Source of the DNA: an uncultured Veillonella sp.
GTDB lineage: Bacteria > Bacillota > Negativicutes > Veillonellales > Veillonellaceae
Assembly: GCA_900538355.1 (NCBI GenBank)
Contig: UPXS01000011.1
Span: 1-64,000 of the forward strand
Reading direction: 5' to 3'
DNA: 64,000 nt
The translations under genes and the position numbers were made by a program. Numbering within the stretch: the stretch's first letter is position 1; every line of letters starts with the position of its first letter. Shown piece after piece: positions 16,403-24,080 of this stretch. The notes under the pieces were generated by a model, which saw only the letters and a list, made by a program, of their open reading frames with translations, was not told the origin of the DNA and made no database searches.

Positions 16403-16801
16403 CTAGAACGGGATGTTTTCGTCATCGCCGCCTGTACTGAAACTATCAAAATTGGACCCACCTTCGAAAGAATTAGTATTCATATCAAGGGATTGGCCCA
16501 CAAAGTTCGCTACTACTTCAGTAACGTACCGTTTTTGACCGTCCTGAGTCTCGTAAGAACGAGTTTGCAAACGACCTTCTACAAAGCAACGACTGCCTTT
16601 ACGAAGATTGCCTGCCGCTTCACCAAGTTTACCCCAAGCAACGCAGTTGATGAAAGCAGTTTGTTCTTTCGTCTCATTTGTTGTGGAATCAATATAGGTG
16701 TTTGTGGCAGCTACTGTGAAAGTTGCTACTGCACGACCAGTTTTGGTATAGCGTACTTCAGGATCACGAGCTAAATTACCTAGAATTTGTACAGAGTTCA
16801 T
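16403..16801 (-). CDS. ssb: Single-stranded DNA-binding protein
   Basis: SSB of 132 residues with an N-terminal OB fold (MNSVQILGNLARDPEVRYTKTGRAVATFTVA), the FINCVAWGKLGE strand, GSRCFVEGRLQTRSYETQDG, and the acidic C-terminal tip DDENIPF that binds replication and repair partners. The linker is short, so it is a compact SSB. It lies between rpsF and rpsR, the conserved Firmicutes order, with a GGAGG site before the ATG. Confidence 0.97.
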   Translation of the reverse strand: MNSVQILGNLARDPEVRYTKTGRAVATFTVAATNTYIDSTTNETKEQTAFINCVAWGKLGEAAGNLRKGSRCFVEGRLQTRSYETQDGQKRYVTEVVANFVGQSLDMNTNSFEGGSNFDSFSTGGDDENIPF

Positions 16802-16820
16802 GTTTTCCTCCAGGCTTTAA

Positions 16821-17105
16821 TTATGCTTCGTGTTTAACAATTAGATGTCTTAGGACTTCATCGTTGATTTTCAATACACGATCGATTTCTTTGATTTCAG
16901 CAGGAGCTGCTTCAAAGTTGATCAATACATAGAAACCGTCAGTGAATTTCTTCACAGCGTAAGCAAGACGACGCTTGCCCCAACGATCTACCTTTTCTAC
17001 TGTGCCGCCTACACGAGCAATTAAAGCTTCTACTTTTTCAATAACAGCGTTAGTTGCTTCCTCTTCAGCTGGTTTCACAATAAACATGACTTCGTATTTG
17101 TTCAT
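16821..17105 (-). CDS. rpsF: 30S ribosomal protein S6
   Basis: S6 of 94 residues: MNKYEVMFIVKPAEEEATNAVIEKVEALI at the N terminus, the WGKRRLAYAVKKFTDGFYVLINFEA core, and RVLKINDEVLRHLIVKHE at the end. It binds S18 and 16S rRNA in the 30S platform. It is first in the operon with ssb and rpsR and has a strong GAGGAGGTGATTT site. A structured leader upstream may mediate S6:S18 feedback. Confidence 0.98.
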   Translation of the reverse strand: MNKYEVMFIVKPAEEEATNAVIEKVEALIARVGGTVEKVDRWGKRRLAYAVKKFTDGFYVLINFEAAPAEIKEIDRVLKINDEVLRHLIVKHEA

Positions 17106-17180
17106 ACAAAATCACCTCCTCTTTCGGACTAATGCCCCTATCGACACATAGGGGTAGGAAGTGCTTACCATCAATAAGCC
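17106..17180 (-). promoter_or_regulatory. Possible S6:S18 autoregulatory leader
   Basis: The leader upstream of rpsF contains a CCCCTAT / ATAGGGG hairpin (17131-17152) with nearby GCACTTCC and GTCCGAAAG single-stranded stretches, as expected for the known S6:S18 mRNA leader of many bacteria that mimics the rRNA site. I match this by position and general layout only, not by an exact consensus. Confidence 0.4.
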
Positions 17181-17205
17181 TTACTATTATAACCTAAAAA
17201 AAGAA

Positions 17206-17241
17206 TGAAAGCAAGAGCTCAAATTTAAGCCCTTGCTTTCA
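17206..17241 (-). terminator. Terminator of the MFS exporter gene
   Basis: A 10-bp stem (TGAAAGCAAG / CTTGCTTTCA) with inner complementarity (AGCTC...) is followed on the minus strand by TTCTTTTTTTAGG, just after the stop at 17248. Confidence 0.8.
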
Positions 17242-17247
17242 CCAATA

Positions 17248-18432
17248 TTATATACGATTATATTTTTCATCTTCAGGAAAGGCGATAATGGCGCAAATAA
17301 TAACAAATAATGTAATGACCCCCATCATAGGATCTGCCGTATCGTTTGGTAAGAAGGTAAGCATCAACGATGATACAATACCACTACCATATTGCATAGC
17401 ACCTAGTAATGCCGCCCCAGACCCAGCCATTCTACCTGCTCTATCTAATGCTAATGCATTTGTTACAGCTGCAATGATACCATTCATGGAGAAGAATAAG
17501 AAGCAGCCAATAACGATTAACCACAGTGAATGGTAACCTAAAACCATCAAGCCCATTACAACGGATACACAAATAGCTGCAAATAATGTGGCATATCGCA
17601 ATAATCTATCAAGGCGTATAGCACTTACAATACGACGATTGATGGCGCTCAGTAACATGACACCAATAATATTAACAGAAAATAGATAACCAAAATACTC
17701 TTTTGGCACTTCGTAGACATCAATATATACATAAGGCGATCCTGTTAAAAACGCATAGATAGCAATGTAAAACGAGCTAACACATAGCGTATATTTCATA
17801 AAGCCTTTGTTGCGTAATAAAATCCAATAATTATTATAGGTATGGCTTATAGATTTTTTACTGCGCTTCTCTACTGGATGTGTTTCAGGAATGACTAATA
17901 CGGCAACAAGCATTAGAATACCGATGGCAACAAGCAACCAAAATATGGAATGCCATGTATACCATACGAGTAGATGCCCTGCTAGCATCGGCCCTGCAAT
18001 AGGTGCTATAGCCATAACAATGGCTAATGTAGATAGCATTTTAGCCGCTTCTGTCCGACCATATAAGTCACGAATCATAGCCCGTGATAACATAGGACCT
18101 ACGCAGGCACCAAAGGCCTGGAATACGCGCCAAGCTAGTAATTCTAGCATAGATGAACTCAAGGCACAGCCTACTGAGCCTATGATAAATAAGACTATCC
18201 CTATAATCAGCGGCTTCTTACGACCAATTTTATCGCTAACAGCTCCCCAAAAAAGCTGGGCTAGCGCAAAACCTATTAAGAAACCAGTCAACGTTAACTC
18301 TGCATCACCCTTGAGATCACGTCCCATCTCTGGCATGGCAGGCAAATAAATATCCGTCGACAACGACGTAAACGCCATCAAGGCACTTAATATAGAAGTA
18401 AAAAGCCATCCTTTATTGCTAATCGTCAGCAT
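17248..18432 (-). CDS. Bcr/CflA-type MFS multidrug exporter
   Basis: Major facilitator superfamily protein of 394 residues with 12 predicted transmembrane segments. The drug:H+ antiporter-1 features are visible: STDIYLPAMPEMGRDLKG after the first helix, the loop 2-3 motif LFWGAVSDKIGRKKPLIIG, and motif C-like GACVGPMLSRAMIRDLYGRTEAA, as in Bcr, CflA and related bicyclomycin/chloramphenicol exporters. The substrate is not predictable. It stands alone with its own terminator; the GAAAGTGGTGTCTTT site precedes the ATG. Confidence 0.88.
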   Translation of the reverse strand: MLTISNKGWLFTSILSALMAFTSLSTDIYLPAMPEMGRDLKGDAELTLTGFLIGFALAQLFWGAVSDKIGRKKPLIIGIVLFIIGSVGCALSSSMLELLAWRVFQAFGACVGPMLSRAMIRDLYGRTEAAKMLSTLAIVMAIAPIAGPMLAGHLLVWYTWHSIFWLLVAIGILMLVAVLVIPETHPVEKRSKKSISHTYNNYWILLRNKGFMKYTLCVSSFYIAIYAFLTGSPYVYIDVYEVPKEYFGYLFSVNIIGVMLLSAINRRIVSAIRLDRLLRYATLFAAICVSVVMGLMVLGYHSLWLIVIGCFLFFSMNGIIAAVTNALALDRAGRMAGSGAALLGAMQYGSGIVSSLMLTFLPNDTADPMMGVITLFVIICAIIAFPEDEKYNRI

Positions 18433-18644
18433 AAAGACACCACTTTCATATAAAATCGCACGATAATATGTATGTATTTAAATTATATCAAAAACAAAGT
18501 TAATCCTATATAGTTTTGATATTTTTCAATAAAAAAGCGTAGTAAAACACTACGCAAAAATTGGCATATAACCAAATGTCAATTCTATTTTTCCTAAAAT
18601 TACATTGATATACTAATGCTAAGAGTCATCACGTGAGTTAGGCC

Positions 18645-18661
18645 CATCACCGAAAGGTGGT
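18645..18661 (+). promoter_or_regulatory. GNRA hairpin sequestering the toxin ribosome binding site
   Basis: ATCACC (18646-18651) pairs with GGTGGT (18656-18661) around a GAAA tetraloop, burying the AAGGTGG Shine-Dalgarno sequence seven bases before the toxin ATG. Such masking is normal for type I toxin mRNAs. Confidence 0.65.
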
Positions 18662-18667
18662 GATACT

Positions 18668-18745
18668 ATGAGCAAATTCGAAAAGTACTACTTAATTCTT
18701 TTTGTAATTTCCATAGCAATATCACTCTTTGCACTATTCAAGTAA
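18668..18745 (+). CDS. Small hydrophobic toxin-like peptide
   Basis: A 25-residue ORF starting MSKFEKYYLILFV and ending ISLFALFK: a short polar N terminus, one membrane-spanning hydrophobic stretch and a terminal lysine. It resembles the holin-like toxin family of Gram-positive type I systems (Hol_Tox, e.g. TxpA/BsrG-like small peptides), which depolarise membranes. It has a good but hairpin-masked AAGGTGG site, a weak TATACT -10 about 54 bases upstream, a downstream terminator, and an opposing antisense promoter. The family match is by pattern and size and the peptide is too short for certainty; coding is supported by the ribosome binding site and the surrounding RNA signals. Confidence 0.62.
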   Translation: MSKFEKYYLILFVISIAISLFALFK

Positions 18746-18824
18746 TGTAAAGATAAAAGCCTAACGCAACAAAGTATACAAAATACTCGCACGCTAGGCA
18801 ATTCTCTCAAAACATTTATAAGAT

Positions 18825-18860
18825 GAGCCTAACGCTACCACACGTTGATGGCTCTCTTTT
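18825..18860 (+). terminator. Terminator of the toxin mRNA
   Basis: GAGCC (18825-18829) pairs with GGCTC (18850-18854), with an inner AACG/CGTT, followed by TTTTTATTT. The left arm region GCCTAAC (18827-18833) is also complementary to GTTAGGC in the 5' leader (18637-18643). Confidence 0.65.
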
Positions 18861-19064
18861 TATTTATTATACATCAAAAGCGAAATTTCTAAAAGGAATT
18901 ATAAAATAAATGGTTTCGAGTAATAAATTCCCCATATTCCCCTCTTTTATATAAAAAATACTTACACTATTTAGATTAAAGAAAAATTCTATAGAAAATC
19001 CTTGCGTCATTATTCTATATAATTTACTATATATAGAGAAATCTGATTATAAAAAGGAGTCATC
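18861..19064. other. Intergenic region with dapL promoter
   Basis: AT-rich gap without genes. A TTGCGT -35 and TACTAT -10 with 17-bp spacing around 19002-19030 is the best plus-strand promoter for dapL. No lysine riboswitch is recognisable. Confidence 0.45.
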
Positions 19065-20294
19065 ATGGCTAATATTAATGAAAACTATTTAAACCTACAA
19101 GGTTCTTATTTATTTGCTAATATCGCTAAAAAGGTTGCAGATTATCAAGCAGCGCATCCAGATGCAGATATCATTCGTCTTGGTATCGGCGATGTTACAT
19201 TACCACTTGTTCCAGCAATTATCGACGCTATGAGCAAAGCCGTTCAAGAAATGGGTAAAGCTGAAACATTCCGCGGTTACGGTCCTGAGCAAGGCTATGA
19301 CTTCTTACGTCAAGCTATTGTTGATGGCGATTACAAACCATTAGGCGTAGACATTGCGATTGATGAAGTATTCGTTTCCGATGGTGCAAAATCTGATGTT
19401 GGTAACATCCAAGAGTTATTCAGCGAAGATAACATCATTGCAATCACTGATCCAGTATACCCAGTATACTTAGACTCTAACGTAATGGGTGGTCGTACTG
19501 GCGAAGCAGTAGATGGCATCTTCCAAAAGGTTGTATACCTCCCTACTTACGCTGAAAACAACTTCTCTCCAGAATTCCCTTCTGAACGCGTAGATATCGT
19601 ATACCTTTGCTCCCCTAACAATCCAACTGGTACTGTTTTGAGCCGTGCTCGTTTAGCAGAATGGATCAAATGGTGTAAAGACAATGATGCGATTTTAATG
19701 TTCGACTCTGCTTATGAAGCTTTCATCAGCACAGAAGACACAGTAAAATCCATCTACGAAATCGAAGGTGCTCGTGAAGTAGCTATCGAATTCCGTTCCT
19801 TCTCCAAAACTGCAGGTTTCACTGGAACACGTTGCGCTTACGCAGTTGTACCTAAAGAAGTGACTGGCAAAACTAAATCCGGTGAACGCCAAGCGCTAAA
19901 CCCTATGTGGAACCGTCGCCAATGCACTAAATTCAATGGCGTTCCTTACATCATCCAACGCGGTGCTGAAGCAGTATATACAAAAGAAGGCCGCGAACAA
20001 ACTCGCGCTAACATTGCATACTACAAAGAAAACGCTCGCATTATCAAAGAAGGTCTTGAATCTATCGGCCTTACTGTATACGGTGGCGTTGACGCTCCAT
20101 ACATTTGGCTAAAAACTCCTGGCAACATGACTAGCTGGGAATTATTCGACATCTTACTCGAACAAGTTCAAATCGTATCTACACCAGGCTCTGGCTTTGG
20201 TCCTCACGGCGAAGGTTACCTTCGTTTAACAGCTTTCGGTAGCCGTGAAAATACAATTCGCGCCGTTGAAAGAATTAAAACATTAAAATTCTAA
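19065..20294 (+). CDS. dapL: LL-diaminopimelate aminotransferase
   Basis: Class I/II PLP aminotransferase that converts tetrahydrodipicolinate directly to LL-diaminopimelate. The 409-residue protein has NLQGSYLFANIAKKV, IRLGIGDVTLPLVPA, FRGYGPEQGYDFLRQAI, YLCSPNNPTGTVLSR and the PLP-lysine segment FRSFSKTAGFTGTRCAY (lysine near residue 247), all typical of DapL. It is followed by a terminator and then by ddh, the other one-step route to diaminopimelate. AAAGGAG precedes the ATG. Supplies meso-DAP precursor for peptidoglycan and lysine. Confidence 0.95.
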   Translation: MANINENYLNLQGSYLFANIAKKVADYQAAHPDADIIRLGIGDVTLPLVPAIIDAMSKAVQEMGKAETFRGYGPEQGYDFLRQAIVDGDYKPLGVDIAIDEVFVSDGAKSDVGNIQELFSEDNIIAITDPVYPVYLDSNVMGGRTGEAVDGIFQKVVYLPTYAENNFSPEFPSERVDIVYLCSPNNPTGTVLSRARLAEWIKWCKDNDAILMFDSAYEAFISTEDTVKSIYEIEGAREVAIEFRSFSKTAGFTGTRCAYAVVPKEVTGKTKSGERQALNPMWNRRQCTKFNGVPYIIQRGAEAVYTKEGREQTRANIAYYKENARIIKEGLESIGLTVYGGVDAPYIWLKTPGNMTSWELFDILLEQVQIVSTPGSGFGPHGEGYLRLTAFGSRENTIRAVERIKTLKF

Positions 20295-20352
20295 TAGGAG
20301 AATTAGCATAAAGCTTATCTCCTATAGAAACTAAAATCTATAAAGGCAAAAA

Positions 20353-20389
20353 GACCGATTGTACACCTATATTAGGAGTATAATCGGTC
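20353..20389 (+). terminator. Terminator after dapL
   Basis: GACCGATT (20353-20360) pairs with AATCGGTC (20382-20389), with additional inner CCTA..TAGG pairing, followed by CTTTTTATG. The rest of 20295-20554 is AT-rich and carries the ddh promoter, probably the TATAAT near 20504. Confidence 0.75.
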
Positions 20390-20554
20390 CTTTTTATGTT
20401 AGTTAAAAGTTATAATCTATCACAGCATCAACATGATAGATAGTATTATATATTTAATTTTATTTGATTCTATAGAAAAATATTAATAACTATCATTTTA
20501 TGCTATAATAATTATGTTAATTATTAAATTTCTCGATTTATATAGGAGGCTAAT

Positions 20555-21529
20555 ATGAGCAAAATTCGTATTGGTATCGTTGGCTATGGCAACTTAGGCC
20601 GTGGTGTTGAAGCATCCGTAAAATTACAACCTGATATGGAGCTTGTTGGTGTATTCTCTCGCCGTAAAGGTTTAGAAACAGTGTCTGGTGTTCCTACATA
20701 TACTATGGAAGATCTACCAAATTTCAAAGGTAAAATCGATGTTATGGTTCTTTGCGGCGGTTCTGCAACAGACCTTATCGAACAAACTCCAATGGTAACA
20801 AAATACTTCAACTGTATCGATTCCTTCGATACACATGCACGTATCCCTGAACATTTCGCAAACGTAGACAAAGTAGCTAAAGAAGCTAAAACTGCTACAT
20901 TGATTTCTTGCGGTTGGGACCCAGGCATGTTCTCTTTACAACGTGTTTATGCTGAAAGCATCTTACCTCAAGGCAAATCTTACACATTCTGGGGTCGTGG
21001 CGTTTCCCAAGGTCACTCCGATGCTATCCGTCGTATCGATGGCGTTCTTGATGCTCGTCAATACACTGTTCCTAAAGAACAATACCTTGAAGCTATCCGT
21101 AATGGTGAAACTCCAGACGTTGATGGCTACAAAGGTCACCTTCGTGAGTGCTATGTAGTAGCTGCTCCTGATGCTGACAAAGCTAAAATTGAAAATGAAA
21201 TCAAAACTATGGAAAACTACTTCGTAGGTTATGAAACTGTAGTAAACTTTATCTCTCAAGAGGAACTTGATCGCAACCACAAAGGTATTCCACATGGTGG
21301 CTTCGTTCTTCGCTCTGGTGAAAGCACAGAAGGCACTCGTCACGTTATCGAGTATTCCTTGAAACTTGACTCCAACCCTGAATTCACTGGCTCTGCACTT
21401 GTTGCTTACGCTCGTGGTATCTACCGTCTTGCTAAACATGGCGGCACAGGTTGCTACACTGTATTCGATATTCCACCAGCTTGGATCTCCACACATTCCG
21501 CTGAAGAATTACGAGCTCACTCTCTATAA
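20555..21529 (+). CDS. ddh: meso-diaminopimelate dehydrogenase
   Basis: NADP-dependent dehydrogenase that reductively aminates tetrahydrodipicolinate straight to meso-DAP. The 324-residue protein has the Rossmann start RIGIVGYGNLGRGVEASVK, MVLCGGSATDLIEQ, FNCIDSFDTHARIPEH, SCGWDPGMFSL and FWGRGVSQGHSDAIRRIDGV, which form the dinucleotide and DAP sites in known Ddh enzymes. AGGAGG precedes the ATG. Carrying both Ddh and DapL is uncommon and gives two bypasses of the acylated DAP pathway. Confidence 0.95.
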   Translation: MSKIRIGIVGYGNLGRGVEASVKLQPDMELVGVFSRRKGLETVSGVPTYTMEDLPNFKGKIDVMVLCGGSATDLIEQTPMVTKYFNCIDSFDTHARIPEHFANVDKVAKEAKTATLISCGWDPGMFSLQRVYAESILPQGKSYTFWGRGVSQGHSDAIRRIDGVLDARQYTVPKEQYLEAIRNGETPDVDGYKGHLRECYVVAAPDADKAKIENEIKTMENYFVGYETVVNFISQEELDRNHKGIPHGGFVLRSGESTEGTRHVIEYSLKLDSNPEFTGSALVAYARGIYRLAKHGGTGCYTVFDIPPAWISTHSAEELRAHSL

Positions 21530-21541
21530 GATACAAAATAA

Positions 21542-21565
21542 AATCCCACACATCAGTGTGGGATT
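21542..21565 (+). terminator. Terminator after ddh
   Basis: A 10-bp stem (AATCCCACAC / GTGTGGGATT) with an ATCA loop is followed by TTTGTTTAG, 12 bases after the ddh stop. Confidence 0.88.
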
Positions 21566-21572
21566 TTTGTTT

Positions 21573-21612
21573 AGTGACACTATTAATCACCTATGTGACT
21601 AATAGTGTCACT
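21573..21612 (+). terminator. Second terminator-like hairpin with repeat loop
   Basis: A 13-bp perfect stem (AGTGACACTATTA / TAATAGTGTCACT) encloses TCAC-CTAT-GTGA and is followed by TTTTTTAG. The inner loop is the same, on the opposite strand, as that of the terminator at 831-874, while the outer stems differ. Confidence 0.7.
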
Positions 21613-21720
21613 TTTTTAGTACAAATTTATATCGGCTATATGATATAATATTTATTTGATAGAGTTTCTATGGAAACTTTCAGAAAGAACGAAATCAATG
21701 TTTTAATAAAAGGTGGTACC

Positions 21721-22827
21721 ATGAGCACAAATTTAGAAGTAGGCATCGTAGGCCTTCCAAATGTTGGTAAAAGTACATTATTCAACGCCATTACTAAAGC
21801 AGGCGCTGAAGCTGCCAACTATCCATTCTGTACAATTGAGCCAAACGTAGGTGTAGTTGACGTTCCAGATAATCGCTTAGCTGTATTGGCTGAAATGTTT
21901 GGTTCCAAACGTATCCTCCCTGCTGCTATGCGCTTCGTAGATATCGCTGGCCTCGTAGAAGGTGCATCTAAAGGTGAGGGTTTAGGTAACAAATTCCTTA
22001 GCCATATCCGCCAAGTAGATGCTATTGCACAAGTTATTCGTTGTTTTGATGACCCTAACATCACTCACGTTTCTGGCTCTATCGATCCAATCCGCGACAT
22101 CGAAATCATCAACACTGAGCTCTGCCTTGCAGACCTTGAGTCCGTTGAAAAACGTAAACAACGTATTGAAAAAATCGCTAAATCCGGTGACAAAGATGCG
22201 CGTGCCGAATTACCATTGCTAGAACGCATCATCGAAGGTTTAGGTGAAGCAAAACCAGTTCGTGCACAAGGTCTCGAAGAAGAAGAATTAGAAATGATCA
22301 AAGAGTTAACATTGCTTACTGCAAAACCATCTCTTTATGTAGCTAACATTTCTGAAGATGAAGTATCTGATTATTCTGCCAACGAATATGTAAAACGCGT
22401 TGAGGAATATGCGAAAAACGAAGGCGCTGGCATCGTTGTTGTGTCCGCTCGTATCGAGTCCGAAATTGCAGAGTTATCCGAAGAAGAATCCGCTGCATTC
22501 CTTGAAGATCTTGGTCTTGAAGAATCTGGTTTAACAAAACTTATCAAAGCAAGCTACGCACTCTTAAGTCTTATCAACTACTTCACTGCTGGTGAAATGG
22601 AAGCTCGTGCATGGACAATTGTAAATGGCACCAAAGCACCTCAAGCTGCTGGTAAAATTCACTCTGATATCGAAAAAGGCTTTATCCGTGCTGAAATCGT
22701 ATCCTTCGATGACTTACAAGCTTGCGGCAGCCAAAATGCGGCTAAAGAAAAAGGCCTTGTACGCCTTGAAGGTAAAGACTACGTTATGAAAGATGGCGAT
22801 GTAACACACTTCCGCTTCAACGTATAA
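21721..22827 (+). CDS. ychF: Redox-regulated ATPase/GTPase YchF
   Basis: Obg-family P-loop protein YchF (EngD), 368 residues. It shows the Walker A GLPNVGKSTLFNAIT, the G2/G3 region DIAGLVEGASKGEGLGNKFLSHIR, a central coiled coil, and the C-terminal TGS domain (INYFTAGEMEARAWTIVNGTKAPQAAGKIHSDIEKGFIRAEI). The NxxE G4 variant that favours ATP over GTP is seen in VANISEDE. It associates with ribosomes and affects stress responses. The start at 21721 has AAAAGGTGGTACC; the ORF's upstream ATG would put that site inside the gene. Bidirectional terminator follows. Confidence 0.96.
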   Translation: MSTNLEVGIVGLPNVGKSTLFNAITKAGAEAANYPFCTIEPNVGVVDVPDNRLAVLAEMFGSKRILPAAMRFVDIAGLVEGASKGEGLGNKFLSHIRQVDAIAQVIRCFDDPNITHVSGSIDPIRDIEIINTELCLADLESVEKRKQRIEKIAKSGDKDARAELPLLERIIEGLGEAKPVRAQGLEEEELEMIKELTLLTAKPSLYVANISEDEVSDYSANEYVKRVEEYAKNEGAGIVVVSARIESEIAELSEEESAAFLEDLGLEESGLTKLIKASYALLSLINYFTAGEMEARAWTIVNGTKAPQAAGKIHSDIEKGFIRAEIVSFDDLQACGSQNAAKEKGLVRLEGKDYVMKDGDVTHFRFNV

Positions 22828-22842
22828 ATAATACTAATACAA

Positions 22843-22868
22843 AAAGAGGTCCCTTAAGGGACCTCTTT
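22843..22868. terminator. Bidirectional terminator between ychF and nitroreductase
   Basis: A perfect palindrome AAAGAGGTCCC-TTAA-GGGACCTCTTT with flanking A and T runs ends both converging genes. Confidence 0.88.
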
Positions 22869-22888
22869 TTCTTATGTAATAGTTCTTA

Positions 22889-23599
22889 TTATTCAACTAC
22901 GGTTACAATTTCATCTAATGTACGACGTGTTTTATTGCGATGTGGTTCTTCATCACGGTAGCCAAAGGCAGCCATTACAGAGATGCCGAAATGTTTCGTA
23001 TCGAAGAGACCGAGTTCGTCACCAAGAAGTGCTGTCATATCATCTTGATTGAAACCTTCTAATGGACAAGAATCTAAACCTTCATAAGCAGCCATTGTCA
23101 TCATATTTGCCATAACGATATATGCTTGTTTAGAAGCCCAGTCAAAGGCAGCGCGTTCAGATTCAAATGTTTTATAATCGCTTGTAGTGAATTGGGCATA
23201 TTTTTCGCGATATGCTGCATCGATTTCTGCAGGTAATTGTTTAACTTCCTCTTGAATATGACGAACATAAGGAGAATCGAATTCTAAGTCTACCTTTTTG
23301 CGTGTTAAGAACACTACAAAATGACTTGCTTCAAGACCTGCTTGAATGCCCCAGCCATGAGCTTTCATTTTCTCACGAATTTTAGGATTTTGGATTACTA
23401 ACAATTCATAAGGCTCGAAACCAAGGGATGTTGGAGCCAAGCGAGCTGCTGTTAAAATTGCGTTCCAATCTTCATCAGAAATCTTTTTAGTGCTATCAAA
23501 TTTTTTACATGCATAACGATATGTCATAGCATATTCTAAATCTTTACGATCCAATGTAGGAGCGGTTAGTTTTACATTTTCTATTTCATATTTGCTCAT
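22889..23599 (-). CDS. Nitroreductase family NAD(P)H oxidoreductase
   Basis: FMN-dependent nitroreductase family protein of 236 residues, closest in appearance to the NfsB-like branch. Visible: YRYACKKFDSTKKISDEDWNAILTAARLAPTSLGFEPYELLVI (FMN phosphate and N-terminal helix region), KQAYIVMANMMTMAAYEGLDSCPLEGF and a C-terminal FGISVMAAFGYRDEEPHRNKTR. The physiological substrate is unknown; flavin, quinone or nitro compounds are reduced by relatives. Start at 23599 follows TGGAGGTATAT. Monocistronic between terminators. Confidence 0.88.
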   Translation of the reverse strand: MSKYEIENVKLTAPTLDRKDLEYAMTYRYACKKFDSTKKISDEDWNAILTAARLAPTSLGFEPYELLVIQNPKIREKMKAHGWGIQAGLEASHFVVFLTRKKVDLEFDSPYVRHIQEEVKQLPAEIDAAYREKYAQFTTSDYKTFESERAAFDWASKQAYIVMANMMTMAAYEGLDSCPLEGFNQDDMTALLGDELGLFDTKHFGISVMAAFGYRDEEPHRNKTRRTLDEIVTVVE

Positions 23600-23685
23600 A
23601 TATACCTCCATAAGTGATAAAAATATCATATGCTTATACTACCATAATATCCATACTAATCATATGAAATGCATCATAAAACACA

Positions 23686-23710
23686 AAAGACTAGACATAT
23701 TCTAGTCTTT
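23686..23710 (-). terminator. Terminator at the end of the selD-yedF-DUF3343 unit
   Basis: AAAGACTAGA / TCTAGTCTTT with a 5-base loop overlaps the DUF3343 stop codon and is followed by TTGTGTTTTATG on the minus strand. Confidence 0.72.
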
Positions 23711-23959
23711 ATATGGTACGGCTAGCTCCCCTTTTTCATACCAAAAGAGGCCTGACGTACTAATCTTATGTTCTTTTAAAATAGTCTGAACTTCTTCAAC
23801 AATATTAGGTTCTATTTGAATAGACAACCCACACATATCATAAAGTTCTGGAGGTGTGGCCATCAATTGATGAGGCACCTCTAATTCTGTCAATATCTTA
23901 TCTGCTTTATCACCAAAATAATAGGATGTAAAAACGACAAGTAATTTTTTATTTTCCAA
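23702..23959 (-). CDS. DUF3343 putative Se/S carrier protein (second copy)
   Basis: Second DUF3343 protein in the window, 85 residues from a TTG start. The strand NKKLLVVFTSYYFGDKADKILTEL and the motif MATPPELYDMCGLSIQIEP (single cysteine followed by G) are typical of the MATPPE variant of the family, distinct from the PVPRxxSSSCG variant at 10653. The TTG at 23959 is preferred because AGGAGGTG lies seven bases upstream, inside the longer GTG-initiated frame. It follows yedF and selD on the same strand. The family is thought to carry selenium or sulfur to partner enzymes; this is established by genomic association rather than by anything shown here. Confidence 0.78.
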   Translation of the reverse strand: MENKKLLVVFTSYYFGDKADKILTELEVPHQLMATPPELYDMCGLSIQIEPNIVEEVQTILKEHKISTSGLFWYEKGELAVPYKD

Positions 23960-24080
23960 TGCCTCACCTCCTATCACAATCAACACGATTAGATTTCTTT
24001 TATCTCAACGATTCCTTAGAGAAGTAAAAATCTAATCTAAATCAGTAGCTCAATCAATATATCAAAATAAACCGTTAACA

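Larger units (their letters stand above)
18531..18766 (-). ncRNA. Candidate antisense RNA (type I antitoxin)
   Basis: A strong minus-strand promoter faces the small toxin gene: -35 TTGCCT (18796-18801), 17-bp spacer, -10 TATACT (18773-18778). Transcription from about 18766 would cover the whole toxin ORF and leader and stop at a hairpin GCGTAGT-5-ACTACGC (18537-18555) followed by TTTTTT on the minus strand, giving an RNA of about 235 nt. The downstream exporter gene begins beyond this terminator. The RNA is inferred from signals only. Confidence 0.62.

Noticed and set aside
18534..18562. Terminator of the exporter gene at 17248-18432
   Set aside because: It lies upstream of that gene's start; its T-run on the minus strand fits the antisense RNA instead.
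20963..21496. Minus-strand ORF of 177 codons inside ddh
   Set aside because: Shadow of ddh, which has complete family motifs and a good ribosome binding site.
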